64,000 nt of DNA from assembly GCF_003550065.1 (NCBI RefSeq), contig NZ_QXDC01000003.1:806001-870000 (forward strand), read 5' to 3'. The position numbers were made by a program, and so were the translations under genes. The notes below the pieces were generated by a model. That model ran no database searches. It saw only the letters and a program-made list of their open reading frames with translations, and was not told where the DNA came from. This stretch comes from Hephaestia caeni. Its GTDB lineage: Bacteria > Pseudomonadota > Alphaproteobacteria > Sphingomonadales > Sphingomonadaceae. Below, piece by piece: positions 1 through 9,314 of the stretch. The first letter of the stretch is position 1, and each line of letters starts with the position of its first letter.

Positions 1-1479
1 CGCGAGGATCGCGGCCGAGGCCATCGCATAGGTCTTGGTGAAGGCGAGCGGCGCGAACAGCCGGCCCTCCTGCGCCTGCAAGGTGAACACCGGCACGAAC
101 GAAAGCGCGATGATCAGCAGGCTGAAGAACAAGGCCGGACCTACCTCGATCGCGGCCTCGGTGACGACCTGCCAGCGTTCGTCGCCGGCGATCTCACGAT
201 CGGGATGATCGCTGCGCCAGTGTTCGAGCCGCTTGTGGGCATTCTCGATCATCACGATCGCGCCGTCGACCATCGCGCCGACCGCAATGGCAAGCCCGCC
301 CAGCGACATGATGTTGGCATTGACCCCTTGGATGCGCATCACCAGCAGCGCGGCGAGAACGCCGAGCGGTAGCGTCAGGATCGCGACCAGCGCCGAGCGC
401 GCGTGCCACAGGAACAGCGCGCAGACCAAGGCGACGACGATAAACTCCTCGATCAATTTGTCCTTGAGGTTGTCCACCGCGTGGTCGATCAGCTCGGAGC
501 GGTCGTAGGTCGTCACAACCTGCACCCCCGCCGGCAGGCTGCGCTTCAGCTCGGCCATCTTCGCCTTGACCGCCGCGATCGTCGCGCGTGCATTGCCGCC
601 CGAGCGCAGGATGACGACGCCGCCTGCCACCTCGCCTTCGCCGTTCAATTCGGCGACGCCGCGGCGCATCGCCGGGCCGGCCTGGATGGTGGCGACGTCG
701 CCCAGCGTCACCGGCACCCCGCCGGCCGCGGTCTTGAGCGGGATGGCGCGGAAATCGTCGAGCGTCCGGAGATAGCCCGAGGCGCGGACCATATATTCGG
801 CCTCGCCCATTTCGAGCACCGAGCCGCCGGCTTCGGCATTGGCGTGTCTGATCGCATCGACCGCCTGGCTGAAGGTGATGCCGTAGGCGGCGAGCTTCAC
901 CGGATCGACCTGGACCTGATATTCCTTGACCATGCCGCCGATGCTGGCGACCTCGGCGACGCCGGGCAGCGTCTTCAGCTCGTAACGCAGGAACCAATCC
1001 TGGATCGAGCGGAGCTGGGCGAGGTCGTGCCGGCCGCTGCGATCGACCAGCGCATATTCGTAGATCCAGCCCACTCCGGTCGCATCGGGGCCGAGCGCGC
1101 TGGTCGCGCCCTCGGGCAGCCGGCTTTGCGCCTGGTTGAGATATTCGAGCACGCGCGAGCGCGCCCAATAGAGGTCGGTGCCGGGCTGGAACAGGATATA
1201 GACATAGCTGTCGCCGAAGAACGAATAGCCACGCACGGCCTTGGCGCCCGGCACCGACAGCATGGTAGTGGTGAGCGGATAAGTGACCTGATCCTCGACG
1301 ATCTGCGGTGCCTGGCCCGGCCAGTTGGTCCGCACGATCACCTGTGTGTCGGAAATATCGGGCAGCGCATCGACCGGCGTGTCGCGCATCGCCACCAGAC
1401 CGGCGACGAGCAGCGCCAGCGCGCCGAGCACGACGAACAGCCGGTTCGCCACCGACCAGCGGATGACGCGCGCGATCAT
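1..1479 (-). CDS. cusA: CusA/CzcA-type heavy-metal RND efflux transporter (partial, N-terminal 493 residues)
   Basis: Inner-membrane RND pump subunit that drives proton-coupled export of Cu(I)/Ag(I) with CusB and CusC. The reverse-strand frame is open from an ATG at 1479 to the window edge. It begins [20 protein letters not shown], followed by [17 protein letters not shown] and [17 protein letters not shown], which are hallmarks of the HME-RND family. The last visible part reads [14 protein letters not shown]. Full-length members have about 1,050 residues, so roughly the C-terminal half lies outside the window. The start overlaps the cusB stop by 4 bp (ATGA), so the two are translationally coupled. 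Metal specificity is inferred from the copper genes upstream; the methionine relay cannot be fully checked here. Confidence 0.93.
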   Translation of the reverse strand, partial: MIARVIRWSVANRLFVVLGALALLVAGLVAMRDTPVDALPDISDTQVIVRTNWPGQAPQIVEDQVTYPLTTTMLSVPGAKAVRGYSFFGDSYVYILFQPGTDLYWARSRVLEYLNQAQSRLPEGATSALGPDATGVGWIYEYALVDRSGRHDLAQLRSIQDWFLRYELKTLPGVAEVASIGGMVKEYQVQVDPVKLAAYGITFSQAVDAIRHANAEAGGSVLEMGEAEYMVRASGYLRTLDDFRAIPLKTAAGGVPVTLGDVATIQAGPAMRRGVAELNGEGEVAGGVVILRSGGNARATIAAVKAKMAELKRSLPAGVQVVTTYDRSELIDHAVDNLKDKLIEEFIVVALVCALFLWHARSALVAILTLPLGVLAALLVMRIQGVNANIMSLGGLAIAVGAMVDGAIVMIENAHKRLEHWRSDHPDREIAGDERWQVVTEAAIEVGPALFFSLLIIALSFVPVFTLQAQEGRLFAPLAFTKTYAMASAAILA

Positions 1480-2975
1480 CGGCCTGTCTCGTGCGCGATG
1501 GAGGTCAGTGTCGGACCTTGCGGTGGCTGACTGAAGGCGAAGGCGACACTGTCTCCCGCTTTGTAACCAGCGACCAGCTTGGAATCAGGCACGCGGAAGG
1601 TCATCGTCATCGCCGGCCAGCCGAGCGCCGGCACCGGCTGGTGCGAGATGGTGATCGCGCCGGAATCGAGCTTCTCGATCCGGCCGCTGGTGCGGTAGGT
1701 CGCGGTGCTAACCTTTGGTGTGGCGGCTTCCTCGTCGCTGCCGCCAACCGCATCGACCGCGCGCGCTTGAATGCCGGTCAGGCTCGCCTCGGAATCGATC
1801 AGGAACTGGCCCGAGGCGACAATCTTCTCGCCTTCGCGCAAGCCCGCCAGGATTTCGGTCCGGCCGTCGCTTTCCGCCCCGGTACGCACTTCGGCGGGGC
1901 GGTAGCGGCCACCGGGTTCGGCGAGCATCACCAGCGTGCGCGTGCCGGTGCGGATCAGCGCCTCGCTCGGCACCAGCAACGCCTCGCGGCTGCCCTGGTT
2001 GAGCGATACGGTGGCGAACATGCCGGGCCGGAGCTTGCCGTTTCGATTGCTCAGCTCGGCACGAACCGTCAGCGTGTGGCTCGCCGTATCCGCCTGCGGC
2101 AGGATCGCCGAGATACGACCGGGGAAGGTCTCGTTCGGGAACGCGCCGACGGTGGCGCTGATCGGCGCGCCGACGCGCAGCTTGCCGGCGATCGTCTCGG
2201 GCACCGCCGTGTCGAGCCAGACGGTGGCGAGCCCATCGATCTCCGCGAGCGTCTGGCCCTGCGATACGGTCATGCCCTTGCGCACGCCGAGGCTCTTGAT
2301 CGCGCCGCCGATCGGGCTGCGGATGGTGACGACCGGATGCGGCCGGCCGCTTCGCGCTACGCTGTCGATCAACCCCGGCGCCATGCCGAGCAGCAGCAGC
2401 CGCTCGCGCGCCGCCCGCGCCAGCGCCGCGTCGCCCGAGCGGCTGGCGGCGAGATATTCGGTCTGCGCGCCGCCCCATTCGGGCACCAGCAGGTCGGCGA
2501 GCGGCGCACCCGCGCCGATCACGTCGTCGGGCGCGCGGCCATAGACGCGCTCGACGAAGCCCGAGGCGCGCGGCTGGACCAGCGCGACGTTGCGCTCGTC
2601 ATAGGCGATCGTCCCCGGCGCGGTGACCGCAGACGCGAGCGTGCCGCGCTTCGCCGTCACGATCCGCGCGCCCAACTGCTGCATCTCGGCCGGCGACACG
2701 ATCACGCCCGGCGTTGCGGCCTTGCCCGCGCCCTGATCGGCATAACGAGGGACCATCTCCATCCCCATCGGCGACTTGCCCGAATGATCGAAATGCTGGT
2801 CCGGGATCATCGGATCGTACCAATAGAGCACCTTGCGGCCGGAATCGGCGGATGGCGGAGAAGCGGCGTGCTCGGTGAGCCGGGCGGCTGTGAACCCGAC
2901 CGCGCCGCTCACGCCGATGGCCAAAAGGATGGCGCGGCTCGCGGCCGTGCGCGGAACGAGGTCGGCGGGTTTCAT
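1476..2975 (-). CDS. cusB: CusB-type periplasmic adaptor (membrane fusion protein)
   Basis: Efflux adaptor of 499 residues linking CusA to the outer-membrane channel. The start chosen is [19 protein letters not shown], because its ATG overlaps the cusC stop by 4 bp; a longer upstream frame runs inside cusC. An N-terminal hydrophobic anchor is followed by a heavy-metal-binding domain ([19 protein letters not shown], then MGMEMVP), then the hairpin and barrel domains ([20 protein letters not shown]). A CusF-like domain is fused at the C terminus, with [13 protein letters not shown] close to the end, so the periplasmic copper chaperone is built into the adaptor. This fusion is seen in many alphaproteobacterial cus loci. 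It ends 4 bp into cusA. Confidence 0.94.
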   Translation of the reverse strand: MKPADLVPRTAASRAILLAIGVSGAVGFTAARLTEHAASPPSADSGRKVLYWYDPMIPDQHFDHSGKSPMGMEMVPRYADQGAGKAATPGVIVSPAEMQQLGARIVTAKRGTLASAVTAPGTIAYDERNVALVQPRASGFVERVYGRAPDDVIGAGAPLADLLVPEWGGAQTEYLAASRSGDAALARAARERLLLLGMAPGLIDSVARSGRPHPVVTIRSPIGGAIKSLGVRKGMTVSQGQTLAEIDGLATVWLDTAVPETIAGKLRVGAPISATVGAFPNETFPGRISAILPQADTASHTLTVRAELSNRNGKLRPGMFATVSLNQGSREALLVPSEALIRTGTRTLVMLAEPGGRYRPAEVRTGAESDGRTEILAGLREGEKIVASGQFLIDSEASLTGIQARAVDAVGGSDEEAATPKVSTATYRTSGRIEKLDSGAITISHQPVPALGWPAMTMTFRVPDSKLVAGYKAGDSVAFAFSQPPQGPTLTSIAHETGR

Positions 2976-4201
2976 CGGTCTTCGCTCCGATAGGTGAGCA
3001 CAAGTCGCGCGCCGTCCGCGGCGACGACGGCCTCGCGGTCGAGTGTGGTGAGAATGGCGTCGGCGAGCGCGGCATGCGCGTCGGCGATGTCGGCAAGGCT
3101 GGCGCGACCGGCCGCATAGCTTGCGGTTTCGAGCTTGACGCGTCGTTCGGCGAGCGGCTGGAGCGTATCGCGCGCGCGCAGCCATTGTTCGTGATGCATG
3201 ACATGGTCGGCGATGTCGGAGGCGAGCTTGTCGGCCAGCGCCCGGCGCACGTCCTCCTGCGCCGCCCGCGCCGCAGCCGCTTCGGCTTCGCTGGCGGCGA
3301 TCTGCGCATTCTGCCGATGGCGCGTAAATATCGGCAACCCGATCGTGACCCCTGCCGACACATAGTCGCCGAAGCGCGGATCGCGATGCTGATAGGCGAG
3401 GTTCACGCCAAAGTCGGGCCGGCGGTCGGCTTCGGCGAGGCGCAGATCGGCATTGGCCTGGTCCGCGCTTGCCGAAGCCACCTCGACCATCGGGTGCTGA
3501 TCGATCGCGGCCCTGAGCGTGGCCGCATTGACGTCGAATTGCGGGATCGGCCCGGAGATCTCAGGCGCGGGATCACCCGTCCATCGGGTTAACGACGCTC
3601 GTGCCTGCGCGACCGCCGCTATGAGCTCGCTGCGCCGGTCCTGCATTTTGGCGACCGCTTCTTCGCCGGCGATGACTTGCGCGGGTCGGGCGGATCCGGA
3701 GGCAACCGCCTGCGGCGATGTGCGCACGATCTTTTGAAGGCGTCCTAATACATCGTCGAGCGCAGTTACACGCCGCTCAGCATAAGCGAGATTGATCCAG
3801 GCGAGTGCGGTCGCGACCTCGACATCGCGCGCCGTTGCGACAGCCTCGGCTTGTGCGGCCGCGATGTTGGTGTCGGCGCGCGCCTGTTGGGCGTGACGCT
3901 TGGCGAGGTTCGGGATGTCCTGCGACACGCCGACCTTGACCCACGTGAAATTGTCGCGGTTGGGCTCGAACGCGAGCGGCCCCGAAATCGGAAAGCTGTC
4001 GACGCTGAGCCCGAGCGTCGGATCGGGCAGCGCGCCCGCCGCGCCGCGCGCGGCTCGCGCCGCATCGATGCCATGTTCCTTTGCGCGCAGCGACGGCGCA
4101 TCGGCCTGCGCAAGCCGCAGCGCCTGCTGGAAAGTGAGCGGGCCGGCCCTGGCCATGCTCGGTACAAGCATGGCGGCCAGCAAAAGACGAGATGCACGCA
4201 T
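2972..4201 (-). CDS. cusC: CusC/TolC-family outer-membrane efflux protein
   Basis: Outer-membrane channel of the Cus pump, 409 residues. The ATG at 4201 is preferred over one 24 bp upstream because AAGGGGGA lies 5-6 nt before it and the protein then begins with a signal peptide ending near SMARAG. TolC-type features are GPLTFQQALRLAQADAPSLRAKEHGIDAARAA and a repeated second half with DFGVNLAYQHRD and VTIGLPIF. Alpha-helical, Ala/Arg-rich coiled-coil stretches fill most of the rest. It overlaps cusB by 4 bp, giving the order cusC-cusB-cusA. A strong hairpin lies just upstream. Confidence 0.92.
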   Translation of the reverse strand: MRASRLLLAAMLVPSMARAGPLTFQQALRLAQADAPSLRAKEHGIDAARAARGAAGALPDPTLGLSVDSFPISGPLAFEPNRDNFTWVKVGVSQDIPNLAKRHAQQARADTNIAAAQAEAVATARDVEVATALAWINLAYAERRVTALDDVLGRLQKIVRTSPQAVASGSARPAQVIAGEEAVAKMQDRRSELIAAVAQARASLTRWTGDPAPEISGPIPQFDVNAATLRAAIDQHPMVEVASASADQANADLRLAEADRRPDFGVNLAYQHRDPRFGDYVSAGVTIGLPIFTRHRQNAQIAASEAEAAAARAAQEDVRRALADKLASDIADHVMHHEQWLRARDTLQPLAERRVKLETASYAAGRASLADIADAHAALADAILTTLDREAVVAADGARLVLTYRSEDR

Positions 4202-4234
4202 GCAGTCCCCCTTTTGTAAAATCATGAACCATCA

Positions 4235-4260
4235 GGTCGCGGGCGAGCGAGCCCGCGACC
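4235..4260 (-). terminator. Perfect 10-bp stem hairpin between the small copper gene and cusC
   Basis: GGTCGCGGGC at 4235-4244 pairs exactly with GCCCGCGACC at 4251-4260 around a 6-nt loop. It lies downstream of the 84-residue Cys-rich gene and 34 bp before the cusC start. There is no T-run, so it may attenuate or protect RNA rather than terminate fully, which would lower cus expression relative to cop. Confidence 0.5.
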
Positions 4261-4297
4261 GTGCAGCCTAAGCATCAATGCGAAGTACGGTGTCGCC

Positions 4298-4552
4298 TCA
4301 GCGGTCGCCATGCTCCGCAGCCATGCAACTGTCTGGCGACATCTTCATCATCGCGCAGTCGCAAGACCCGCTCTTCGGCTGGTCGGGAACCCATACCCGT
4401 CGGGCGGGCTGAGGCGACGACCTGGGTCCGAATTGGGGCGGCGTCTCCCACTGCCAATGGCCGCCAGATTGCGGAGCGTTGGCCGAGACCGCCGAAGCGA
4501 TGGCGGCGAGCATAATGGCGGCCGACGATGCCGCGATACGATATCTGATCAT
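4298..4552 (-). CDS. Small secreted Cys/Met-rich copper-locus protein
   Basis: An 84-residue protein starting MIRYRIAASSAAIMLAAIAS; the signal peptide probably ends near SAVSANA. The mature part has HWQWETPPQFG and then a metal-ligand-rich tail, SGSCDCAMMKMSPDSCMAAE, with three Cys, four Met and one His close by. This suggests a periplasmic metal-binding protein. A longer in-frame start at 4627 exists but would place about 25 charged residues before the signal peptide. I do not recognise a named family. It sits in the leftward copper run after the 120-residue protein, with a hairpin behind it. Confidence 0.65.
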   Translation of the reverse strand: MIRYRIAASSAAIMLAAIASAVSANAPQSGGHWQWETPPQFGPRSSPQPARRVWVPDQPKSGSCDCAMMKMSPDSCMAAEHGDR

Positions 4553-4654
4553 GACGAGTTCCGATCCATTTTCCCGACTGAAGCGGCGGATCGGCGAGGC
4601 TCCGGCGCGCAATGCGTCGAAGCTCATGTGGACCGATCCGCGGCGGAAAGCGGA

Positions 4655-5017
4655 TCAGGCGGTCGGCGGATCGGGTTCCGGGTGCGAGGTGATGCCGTGG
4701 AGACGGTGAATGACCGGCATGGCCGGCACCATCGGTGTCAGCACCATCCGAGCGATCGGCGTTGGCTCCTGCGGTTGCGCCAGAGGAATGACGCAGCCCA
4801 TCGCGGCGATGCAGCCCAGTGTCATGCTCTTGCAAGGCGTCGAGTCGGTTTGACGAGCGGGCATCGCGCGATCACCCATCGCCATGGCGCAATCATCCAT
4901 GACGGCGGTTTTCGAAATAGGGGAAACCATCATCGGGCCGGCCGCATAGGCAGCCTGCTGCGCAAACAACCCGACCAGGGCCATTACCAACAATACAAGT
5001 GCAAACCGCGTCTTCAT
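4655..5017 (-). CDS. Small exported Met/Cys protein of the copper operon
   Basis: A 120-residue protein from MKTRFALVLLVMALVGLFAQ with a signal peptide cleaved near AAYAA. The mature part is rich in Met and Cys (DDCAMAMGDRAMP, CKSMTLGCIAAMGCVIP) and ends HRLHGITSHPEPDPPTA. One central hydrophobic segment could be membrane-inserted. The composition fits a periplasmic copper-handling protein, and proteins of this type are often found beside copA/copB in sphingomonads. The start at 5017 is preferred over 5095 because the longer form puts a charged extension ahead of the signal peptide and overlaps the cytochrome gene. No named function can be assigned. Confidence 0.65.
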   Translation of the reverse strand: MKTRFALVLLVMALVGLFAQQAAYAAGPMMVSPISKTAVMDDCAMAMGDRAMPARQTDSTPCKSMTLGCIAAMGCVIPLAQPQEPTPIARMVLTPMVPAMPVIHRLHGITSHPEPDPPTA

Positions 5018-5051
5018 TGCAGAGAAAGCCTGCGCCTCATTCCGGTGCGCG

Positions 5052-5693
5052 TCAATTGTCATGATGTGCGTGAGCCGCGCCTTTCGCATGATCATCGTTC
5101 GATGCGGGCATGCCTTTCATCATCGGCATATCCTTCATCATCTCGTCATGGTCCTCGGGCGCGCTCGCGATGGTCGCTTTATATTGCTCGACCGACATGG
5201 CGGGCAGCTTCTGGATGAACGCGACCATGTCCCAGATCAGCGGATCGGGATGCGTCTTGCCCCAGGCTGGCATCGCGGAGAGCTTGACGCCGTGCTTGAT
5301 CACCCAGAACTGCTGCGCGGGCGTGAGGTCGGTGCTCTTGGCGAGCTCGGGCGCCTGGGGATAGAGACCTTGCGAAATCTCGGTCTTCTCGACGCCGGGG
5401 CCGAGATGGCAGCCTTGGCACATCTCGACATAGAGCCCGGCGCCCGCCGAGACATGCTCGGGCGTCTCAAGATCGGCGGGCGGCTTGATGCCGCGCGCAT
5501 GGACAGTGATCGAGCGATCACGCAGGCTCTCAAGCAGCCCGAACACCGGCCGGGTGTGCGGCGAGTCCGCGGCGATATTGTAAGCGCCGAACCAGACGAA
5601 GGCCGCGATCAGCAGCACGACGATGATTGCCAGCCCGGCGATGAAGGGGCCGCTCGGCAGGTGGTGACGCAGGCGCGATGGTGTGGCGGACAT
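5052..5693 (-). CDS. Membrane-anchored c-type cytochrome of the copper operon
   Basis: A 213-residue protein starting MSATPSRLRHHLPSGPF, with AGGGAT 6-8 nt upstream. One transmembrane segment (IAGLAIIVVLLIAAFVWFGA) anchors a periplasmic domain with one haem c motif, CQGCH, in GLYVEMCQGCHLGPGVEKTE. A likely distal Met ligand lies in KLSAMPAWGKTHPD. The C-terminal tail is Met/His rich (EDHDEMMKDMPMMKGMP, AHAHHDN), suggesting copper binding. It starts 13 bp after copB. Inferred role: electron transfer partner or copper/redox accessory for the multicopper oxidase system. Confidence 0.82.
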   Translation of the reverse strand: MSATPSRLRHHLPSGPFIAGLAIIVVLLIAAFVWFGAYNIAADSPHTRPVFGLLESLRDRSITVHARGIKPPADLETPEHVSAGAGLYVEMCQGCHLGPGVEKTEISQGLYPQAPELAKSTDLTPAQQFWVIKHGVKLSAMPAWGKTHPDPLIWDMVAFIQKLPAMSVEQYKATIASAPEDHDEMMKDMPMMKGMPASNDDHAKGAAHAHHDN

Positions 5694-5706
5694 CGTTGGA
5701 ATCCCT

Positions 5707-6879
5707 TTAGAACCAGGTACGGATGCCGAGCACGAGGCTCGTCGCGTGAGCGGATTCGCCGTTGCGCCGGGCGAAGGTCGCGGTGCGGCCGGTCTTCGCT
5801 TGATAGGAGACGCCGACATAGGGGGCGAACTCGCGCTTGATCTCGTAACGCAGGCGCAAGCCGAGCTCAGCGTCGGTCAGCCCCGCGCCGATCCGGTCCT
5901 CGGGCACGTCCTGCGCGGCGAAGTTGAACTCGACGCGCGGCTGGAGGATCAGCCGCTGCGTGATCCGCTCGTCATACCAGCCTTCGGCGCGTGCGAGCAC
6001 GTCGCCCTTGGTCGACAGGAACAGCGCCGCCTCGGTATCGAACATATAGGGCGCGAGGCCCTCGACCCCGACCGTCGCATAGGTCCGGGTCGGCGACGGC
6101 TGGAAATCGTGGCGAACGCCGGCCTGGAGGTTGAAATAGGGACCGATCGCATGGCTGTAGAGCGCCTGCGCCTCGGCGCTGTCGACGCCGCGCCGAAAAC
6201 TGCCTTCGCCTTCCGACTTTAGCACAAGCCGGTCGATGTCGCCGCCCACCCACGCCTCGCCGTCCCAGCGATAGCCGTTTCGGCCGTTTCGCACCTGAAC
6301 TTCGGCGAGGTTGAACAGCACCTGATGAAATGTCTGTCCGCCGTCTTCGTGCATCATCTGCTTGCGCGCACGCTCCATCGCGGCAGTCGGGAAATCGCGA
6401 TCGGCATAGTGATCGGTCGGCGGTGGCGGCGCAGGCGCATGTCCCACCGGCAGACTGGTGCCGGGGGCCGTTTTCATTTGCATCTCCGGCATCGCGCCAT
6501 GGCTCATATCCATGCCCGGCATCGATCCCCGGCTCATGTCCATGCCAGACTTTGGGTGCTCCTGAGCGGGGGCGGCCTGTTGACCGGACGTGTCCATTCC
6601 CGTCATGTTGCCCGCCGACATATCCATGTCCGGCATCGGCTTCTTGGCAGCCGGCTTGGCGGCTTGGGCTGGTTTCGAAGCGGCGGCCTTGTGAGATGCT
6701 GCTTTGTGCGCCTGTTTTTTCTTCGGCACCGGCTTCCTTTCCGGAGGCTTCTTTTTCGCCGGCATCGGCTTCGACATGTCCATGCCCGGCATCTGCATGC
6801 CCGACATCGACTGCGCGGCGGCGGGAACGGCGGCGAGCGTCAGGGCAGCGGCCCCGGCAAGGAGAGCGACACGGATCAT
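5707..6879 (-). CDS. copB: CopB-type outer-membrane copper resistance protein
   Basis: A 390-residue outer-membrane protein starting MIRVALLAGAAALTLAAVPA, overlapping the copA stop by 4 bp; the longer frame upstream lies inside copA. After a signal peptide come repeated Met-rich motifs (SGMQMPGMDMS, MPDMDMSAGNMTGMDTS, GMDMSRGSMPGMDMSHG), a Lys/Pro/Ala linker (about residues 40-75), and a C-terminal domain of about 240 residues with alternating beta strands (HYADRDFP, GGDIDRLVLKSEGEG) ending TSLVLGIRTWF. A terminal Phe is typical of outer-membrane barrels. Family role: binding copper and moving it across the outer membrane alongside CopA. Confidence 0.93.
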   Translation of the reverse strand: MIRVALLAGAAALTLAAVPAAAQSMSGMQMPGMDMSKPMPAKKKPPERKPVPKKKQAHKAASHKAAASKPAQAAKPAAKKPMPDMDMSAGNMTGMDTSGQQAAPAQEHPKSGMDMSRGSMPGMDMSHGAMPEMQMKTAPGTSLPVGHAPAPPPPTDHYADRDFPTAAMERARKQMMHEDGGQTFHQVLFNLAEVQVRNGRNGYRWDGEAWVGGDIDRLVLKSEGEGSFRRGVDSAEAQALYSHAIGPYFNLQAGVRHDFQPSPTRTYATVGVEGLAPYMFDTEAALFLSTKGDVLARAEGWYDERITQRLILQPRVEFNFAAQDVPEDRIGAGLTDAELGLRLRYEIKREFAPYVGVSYQAKTGRTATFARRNGESAHATSLVLGIRTWF

Positions 6880-8618
6880 GCCGCGTCTCCCGGATTGCGG
6901 ACGCTCACCACCCGCATCATTCCGGCCAACATGTGGTAGAGCAGATGGCAATGGAATGCCCAGTCGCCGGGCACGTCGGCGGTAAGGTCGAAGGCGACGA
7001 TGCCGCCCGGCGCGACCAGCACGGTATGTTTGCGCGGTGCGTGATCGCCATGCCCCGTTACCAGCTCGAAAAAGTGACCGTGCAGATGGATCGGATGGGC
7101 CATCATCGTGTCGTTGATGAGCTTCACCCGGACCCGCTCGCCGTTGATGAACGGGATCGGCTCCATCGCGTCCGACATCTTCACGCCATCGAACGACCAC
7201 ATGAACCGCTCCATGTTGCCGGTCAGGTGAACGTCGATCGAGCGCGAGGGCGCGCGCACGTCAGGATTGCGATCGAGCGCGACGAGATCGGTATAGACGA
7301 GCACACGGTGGCCAACATTCTCGAGGCCCTGTCCGGGCTCGCCGGTGCGGTCCATCGGCATCGGCGCGATCGTCTGGACGCCCGGTCCCTTCTTGACCTC
7401 GGGCGCCTTGGAGAAATCGCGCATGTCCATGCTCTGCGTCGTGCCGGATTGGCCGCCATTCATGCCGGCCATGCCCTGCATATCCGAGCCGCCCTGGTGG
7501 CCCGCCATGTCCATGCCCATGTCCTTCATCGTCGCTATGGGGCGCGGGCGCAGCGGCGGGACCGGCGCCGCCATGCCGGCGCGCGGCGCGAGCGTGGCGC
7601 GCGCGAGGCCCGACCGGTCGACGCTTTCGCTGACAAAGGTATAGGCGCGATCCCCAGGGACGACGATCGCGTCATAGGTTTCGGCGACGCCGATCTGGAA
7701 CTCGTCGGTCTCCACTGGCCGCACATTCTGCCCGTCGGCCTGGACGATGGTCATCGGCAGGCCGGGAATGCGCACGTTGAAGGTGGTCATCGAGGAGGCG
7801 TTGATGATCCGCAGGCGCACCCGCTCGCCGGGTGTGAACAGGGCAGTCCAATTATCCTCGGGCCCGCGGCCGTTGATGATGTAGGTATAGACCGAGCCGG
7901 TGACGTCGGCGATGTCGGTGGGGTCCATCCGCATCCCGCCCCATTGGATGCGCTCGTCGAGCGGCTGGTCCTTTCCCGCGAGCAACCCGGTGAACGTCTG
8001 CTTCTGATAGTTGAAATAGCCCGACCCCGCCTTGAGCCGGCTGAAGATCGTCTCGGGCGACATGTCGGGATGGTCGGCGAGCACGATGACATGCTCGCGG
8101 TCATAGGCGACCGGATCGGCGCCAGCCGGATCGATCACGATCGGGCCGTACAGGCCGAGCTGCTCCTGGAAGCCCGAATGGCTGTGATACCAGTAAGTGC
8201 CCGACTGCTTGATCGGGAACTCATAAAGGAAGGTCGAATGCGGCCGGATACCCGGAAACGAGATGCCGGGCACGCCGTCGAACTGCGGCGGCACCAGCAA
8301 GCCGTGCCAATGGATCGAGCTGTCCTCGTCGAGATCGTTGGTGACGCGGAGCCGCACGTTCTGCCCCTCGCGCAGCCGAATGATCGGCCCTGGAACAAAG
8401 CCGTTGATCCCGACGGCCTTGGAGGCGCGACCCTCGACGGTCAGCTTCTGGCGCGCGATGGTGAGCGCGATGTCGGCGCCGTTGAGGCTCGGCAGCGGCT
8501 TGGCAATGCCGCCGGTGCCGTTCTGCGCCCAGGCGGGCATCGCGGCCGCAACGGCGAGACCGCCTGCAGCGTAGCTGGCGCGGCACAACAACTGACGACG
8601 ATCGATTGGGTTGGTCAT
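6876..8618 (-). CDS. copA: CopA-type multicopper oxidase (periplasmic, Tat-exported)
   Basis: Periplasmic copper oxidase of 580 residues that oxidises Cu(I) to Cu(II) and sequesters copper. The start MTNPIDRRQLLCRASYAAGG has an AGGGA site and gives a twin-arginine signal (RRQLL). All copper sites are visible: HWHG in SSIHWHGLLVP, HSH in TYWYHSHSG, HPIHLHGHFF, and HCHLLYHMLAGMM. The Met-rich insert (MKDMGMDMAGHQG, MQGMAGMNGG) is typical of CopA. A CueR-like operator lies about 90 bp upstream. The gene heads a close-packed run with copB, the cytochrome and probably cusCBA. Confidence 0.96.
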   Translation of the reverse strand: MTNPIDRRQLLCRASYAAGGLAVAAAMPAWAQNGTGGIAKPLPSLNGADIALTIARQKLTVEGRASKAVGINGFVPGPIIRLREGQNVRLRVTNDLDEDSSIHWHGLLVPPQFDGVPGISFPGIRPHSTFLYEFPIKQSGTYWYHSHSGFQEQLGLYGPIVIDPAGADPVAYDREHVIVLADHPDMSPETIFSRLKAGSGYFNYQKQTFTGLLAGKDQPLDERIQWGGMRMDPTDIADVTGSVYTYIINGRGPEDNWTALFTPGERVRLRIINASSMTTFNVRIPGLPMTIVQADGQNVRPVETDEFQIGVAETYDAIVVPGDRAYTFVSESVDRSGLARATLAPRAGMAAPVPPLRPRPIATMKDMGMDMAGHQGGSDMQGMAGMNGGQSGTTQSMDMRDFSKAPEVKKGPGVQTIAPMPMDRTGEPGQGLENVGHRVLVYTDLVALDRNPDVRAPSRSIDVHLTGNMERFMWSFDGVKMSDAMEPIPFINGERVRVKLINDTMMAHPIHLHGHFFELVTGHGDHAPRKHTVLVAPGGIVAFDLTADVPGDWAFHCHLLYHMLAGMMRVVSVRNPGDAA

Positions 8619-8702
8619 GCGTGTCCCTGCTGGCGATGGCGTCCGCCCAAATCCGATTACGCGAGCGGCAAACGCTCCCCTCATCAGCCGGGCAATTTTT
8701 TT

Positions 8703-8734
8703 GAGATAGGGTCTGACACCGTGTCAGGGTCAAG
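8703..8734 (-). promoter_or_regulatory. CueR/MerR-type operator-promoter of copA
   Basis: Read on the minus strand, TTGACC (8733-8728) is followed by a 19-bp spacer and TATCTC (8708-8703). This long spacing is characteristic of MerR-family promoters. The spacer region contains the perfect dyad CTGACAC-G-GTGTCAG. Twenty-six of 31 positions match the element before the Cu-ATPase gene at 10208. The -35 overlaps the stop codon of the sigma-factor gene. Confidence 0.8.
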
Positions 8735-9314
8735 CCGCGCCGCTCGCGTCGTCGGCGAGCACCCGCGACAGTCGCTCGCGCGCCCGGCGCAGTCGCGTCT
8801 CGACCGCCTTCTCGCTGATTCCAAGAGCCTGCGCGGTTTCGGCCTGCGACAGACCCTCGATCGTTCGTAGGATCAGTGGTTCCTTGAGAGCCGTCGGCAG
8901 AACCGTGATCGCGCGGGTGGCGCGTGCCAGTTCCTGTCGATCGGTGGCAATGCGGTCGGGCGGCGCGCGCTCGTCGGCGACCCGTGTTGCCTCGTCGTCG
9001 AGAATGCCCGTCGAATCGAAGAGCCGCCGCACCCACCGTTTGCGACCCCAGTCGCGGCTCTTGTTGAGCGCGATCGTCGAAAGCCACGCGCGCATCGGTC
9101 GCGCCGGATCGTAGCGCCCAAGCGCGCGATAGGCAGCGGCGAAACACTCCTGGACGAGATCGAATGCCTCGTCTGCGTCGCCGACATGCGCGCGGACCAG
9201 CCGATAGACCGGTTCGCGGTGGCGCCGCATGATCTCCGCGAAGGCGGCGTCTCGACCGCCCAGCGTCAGCGCCGCGAGCTCGCCGTCCGACAGACTGGAA
9301 AGCTCGAGGCTCAC
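8730..9314 (-). CDS. ECF-type sigma factor of the copper locus
   Basis: A 194-residue sigma-70 family factor. Region 2 is RRHREPVYRLVRAHVGDADEAFDLVQECF followed by RPMRAWLSTIALNKSRDWGRK; region 4 is LPTALKEPLILRTIEGLSQAETAQALGISEKAVETRLRRAR. It overlaps the upstream metal-sensor gene by 4 bp, and that gene in turn overlaps a small membrane anti-sigma candidate. The order anti-sigma/sensor/sigma mirrors the CnrYXH and NccYXH metal-responsive systems. Inferred role: a second, periplasm-sensing copper control layer besides CueR. Its targets are not visible. Confidence 0.88.
   Translation of the reverse strand: MSLELSSLSDGELAALTLGGRDAAFAEIMRRHREPVYRLVRAHVGDADEAFDLVQECFAAAYRALGRYDPARPMRAWLSTIALNKSRDWGRKRWVRRLFDSTGILDDEATRVADERAPPDRIATDRQELARATRAITVLPTALKEPLILRTIEGLSQAETAQALGISEKAVETRLRRARERLSRVLADDASGAA

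Noticed and set aside
1491..2993. 500-codon rightward open frame
   Set aside because: Antisense of cusB, with Arg/Gly/Ala-rich composition and no family features.
6330..8870. 846-codon rightward open frame
   Set aside because: It is antisense to copB and the multicopper oxidase gene, has His/Arg-rich low-grade sequence and no domain; it comes from GC-rich codon bias.
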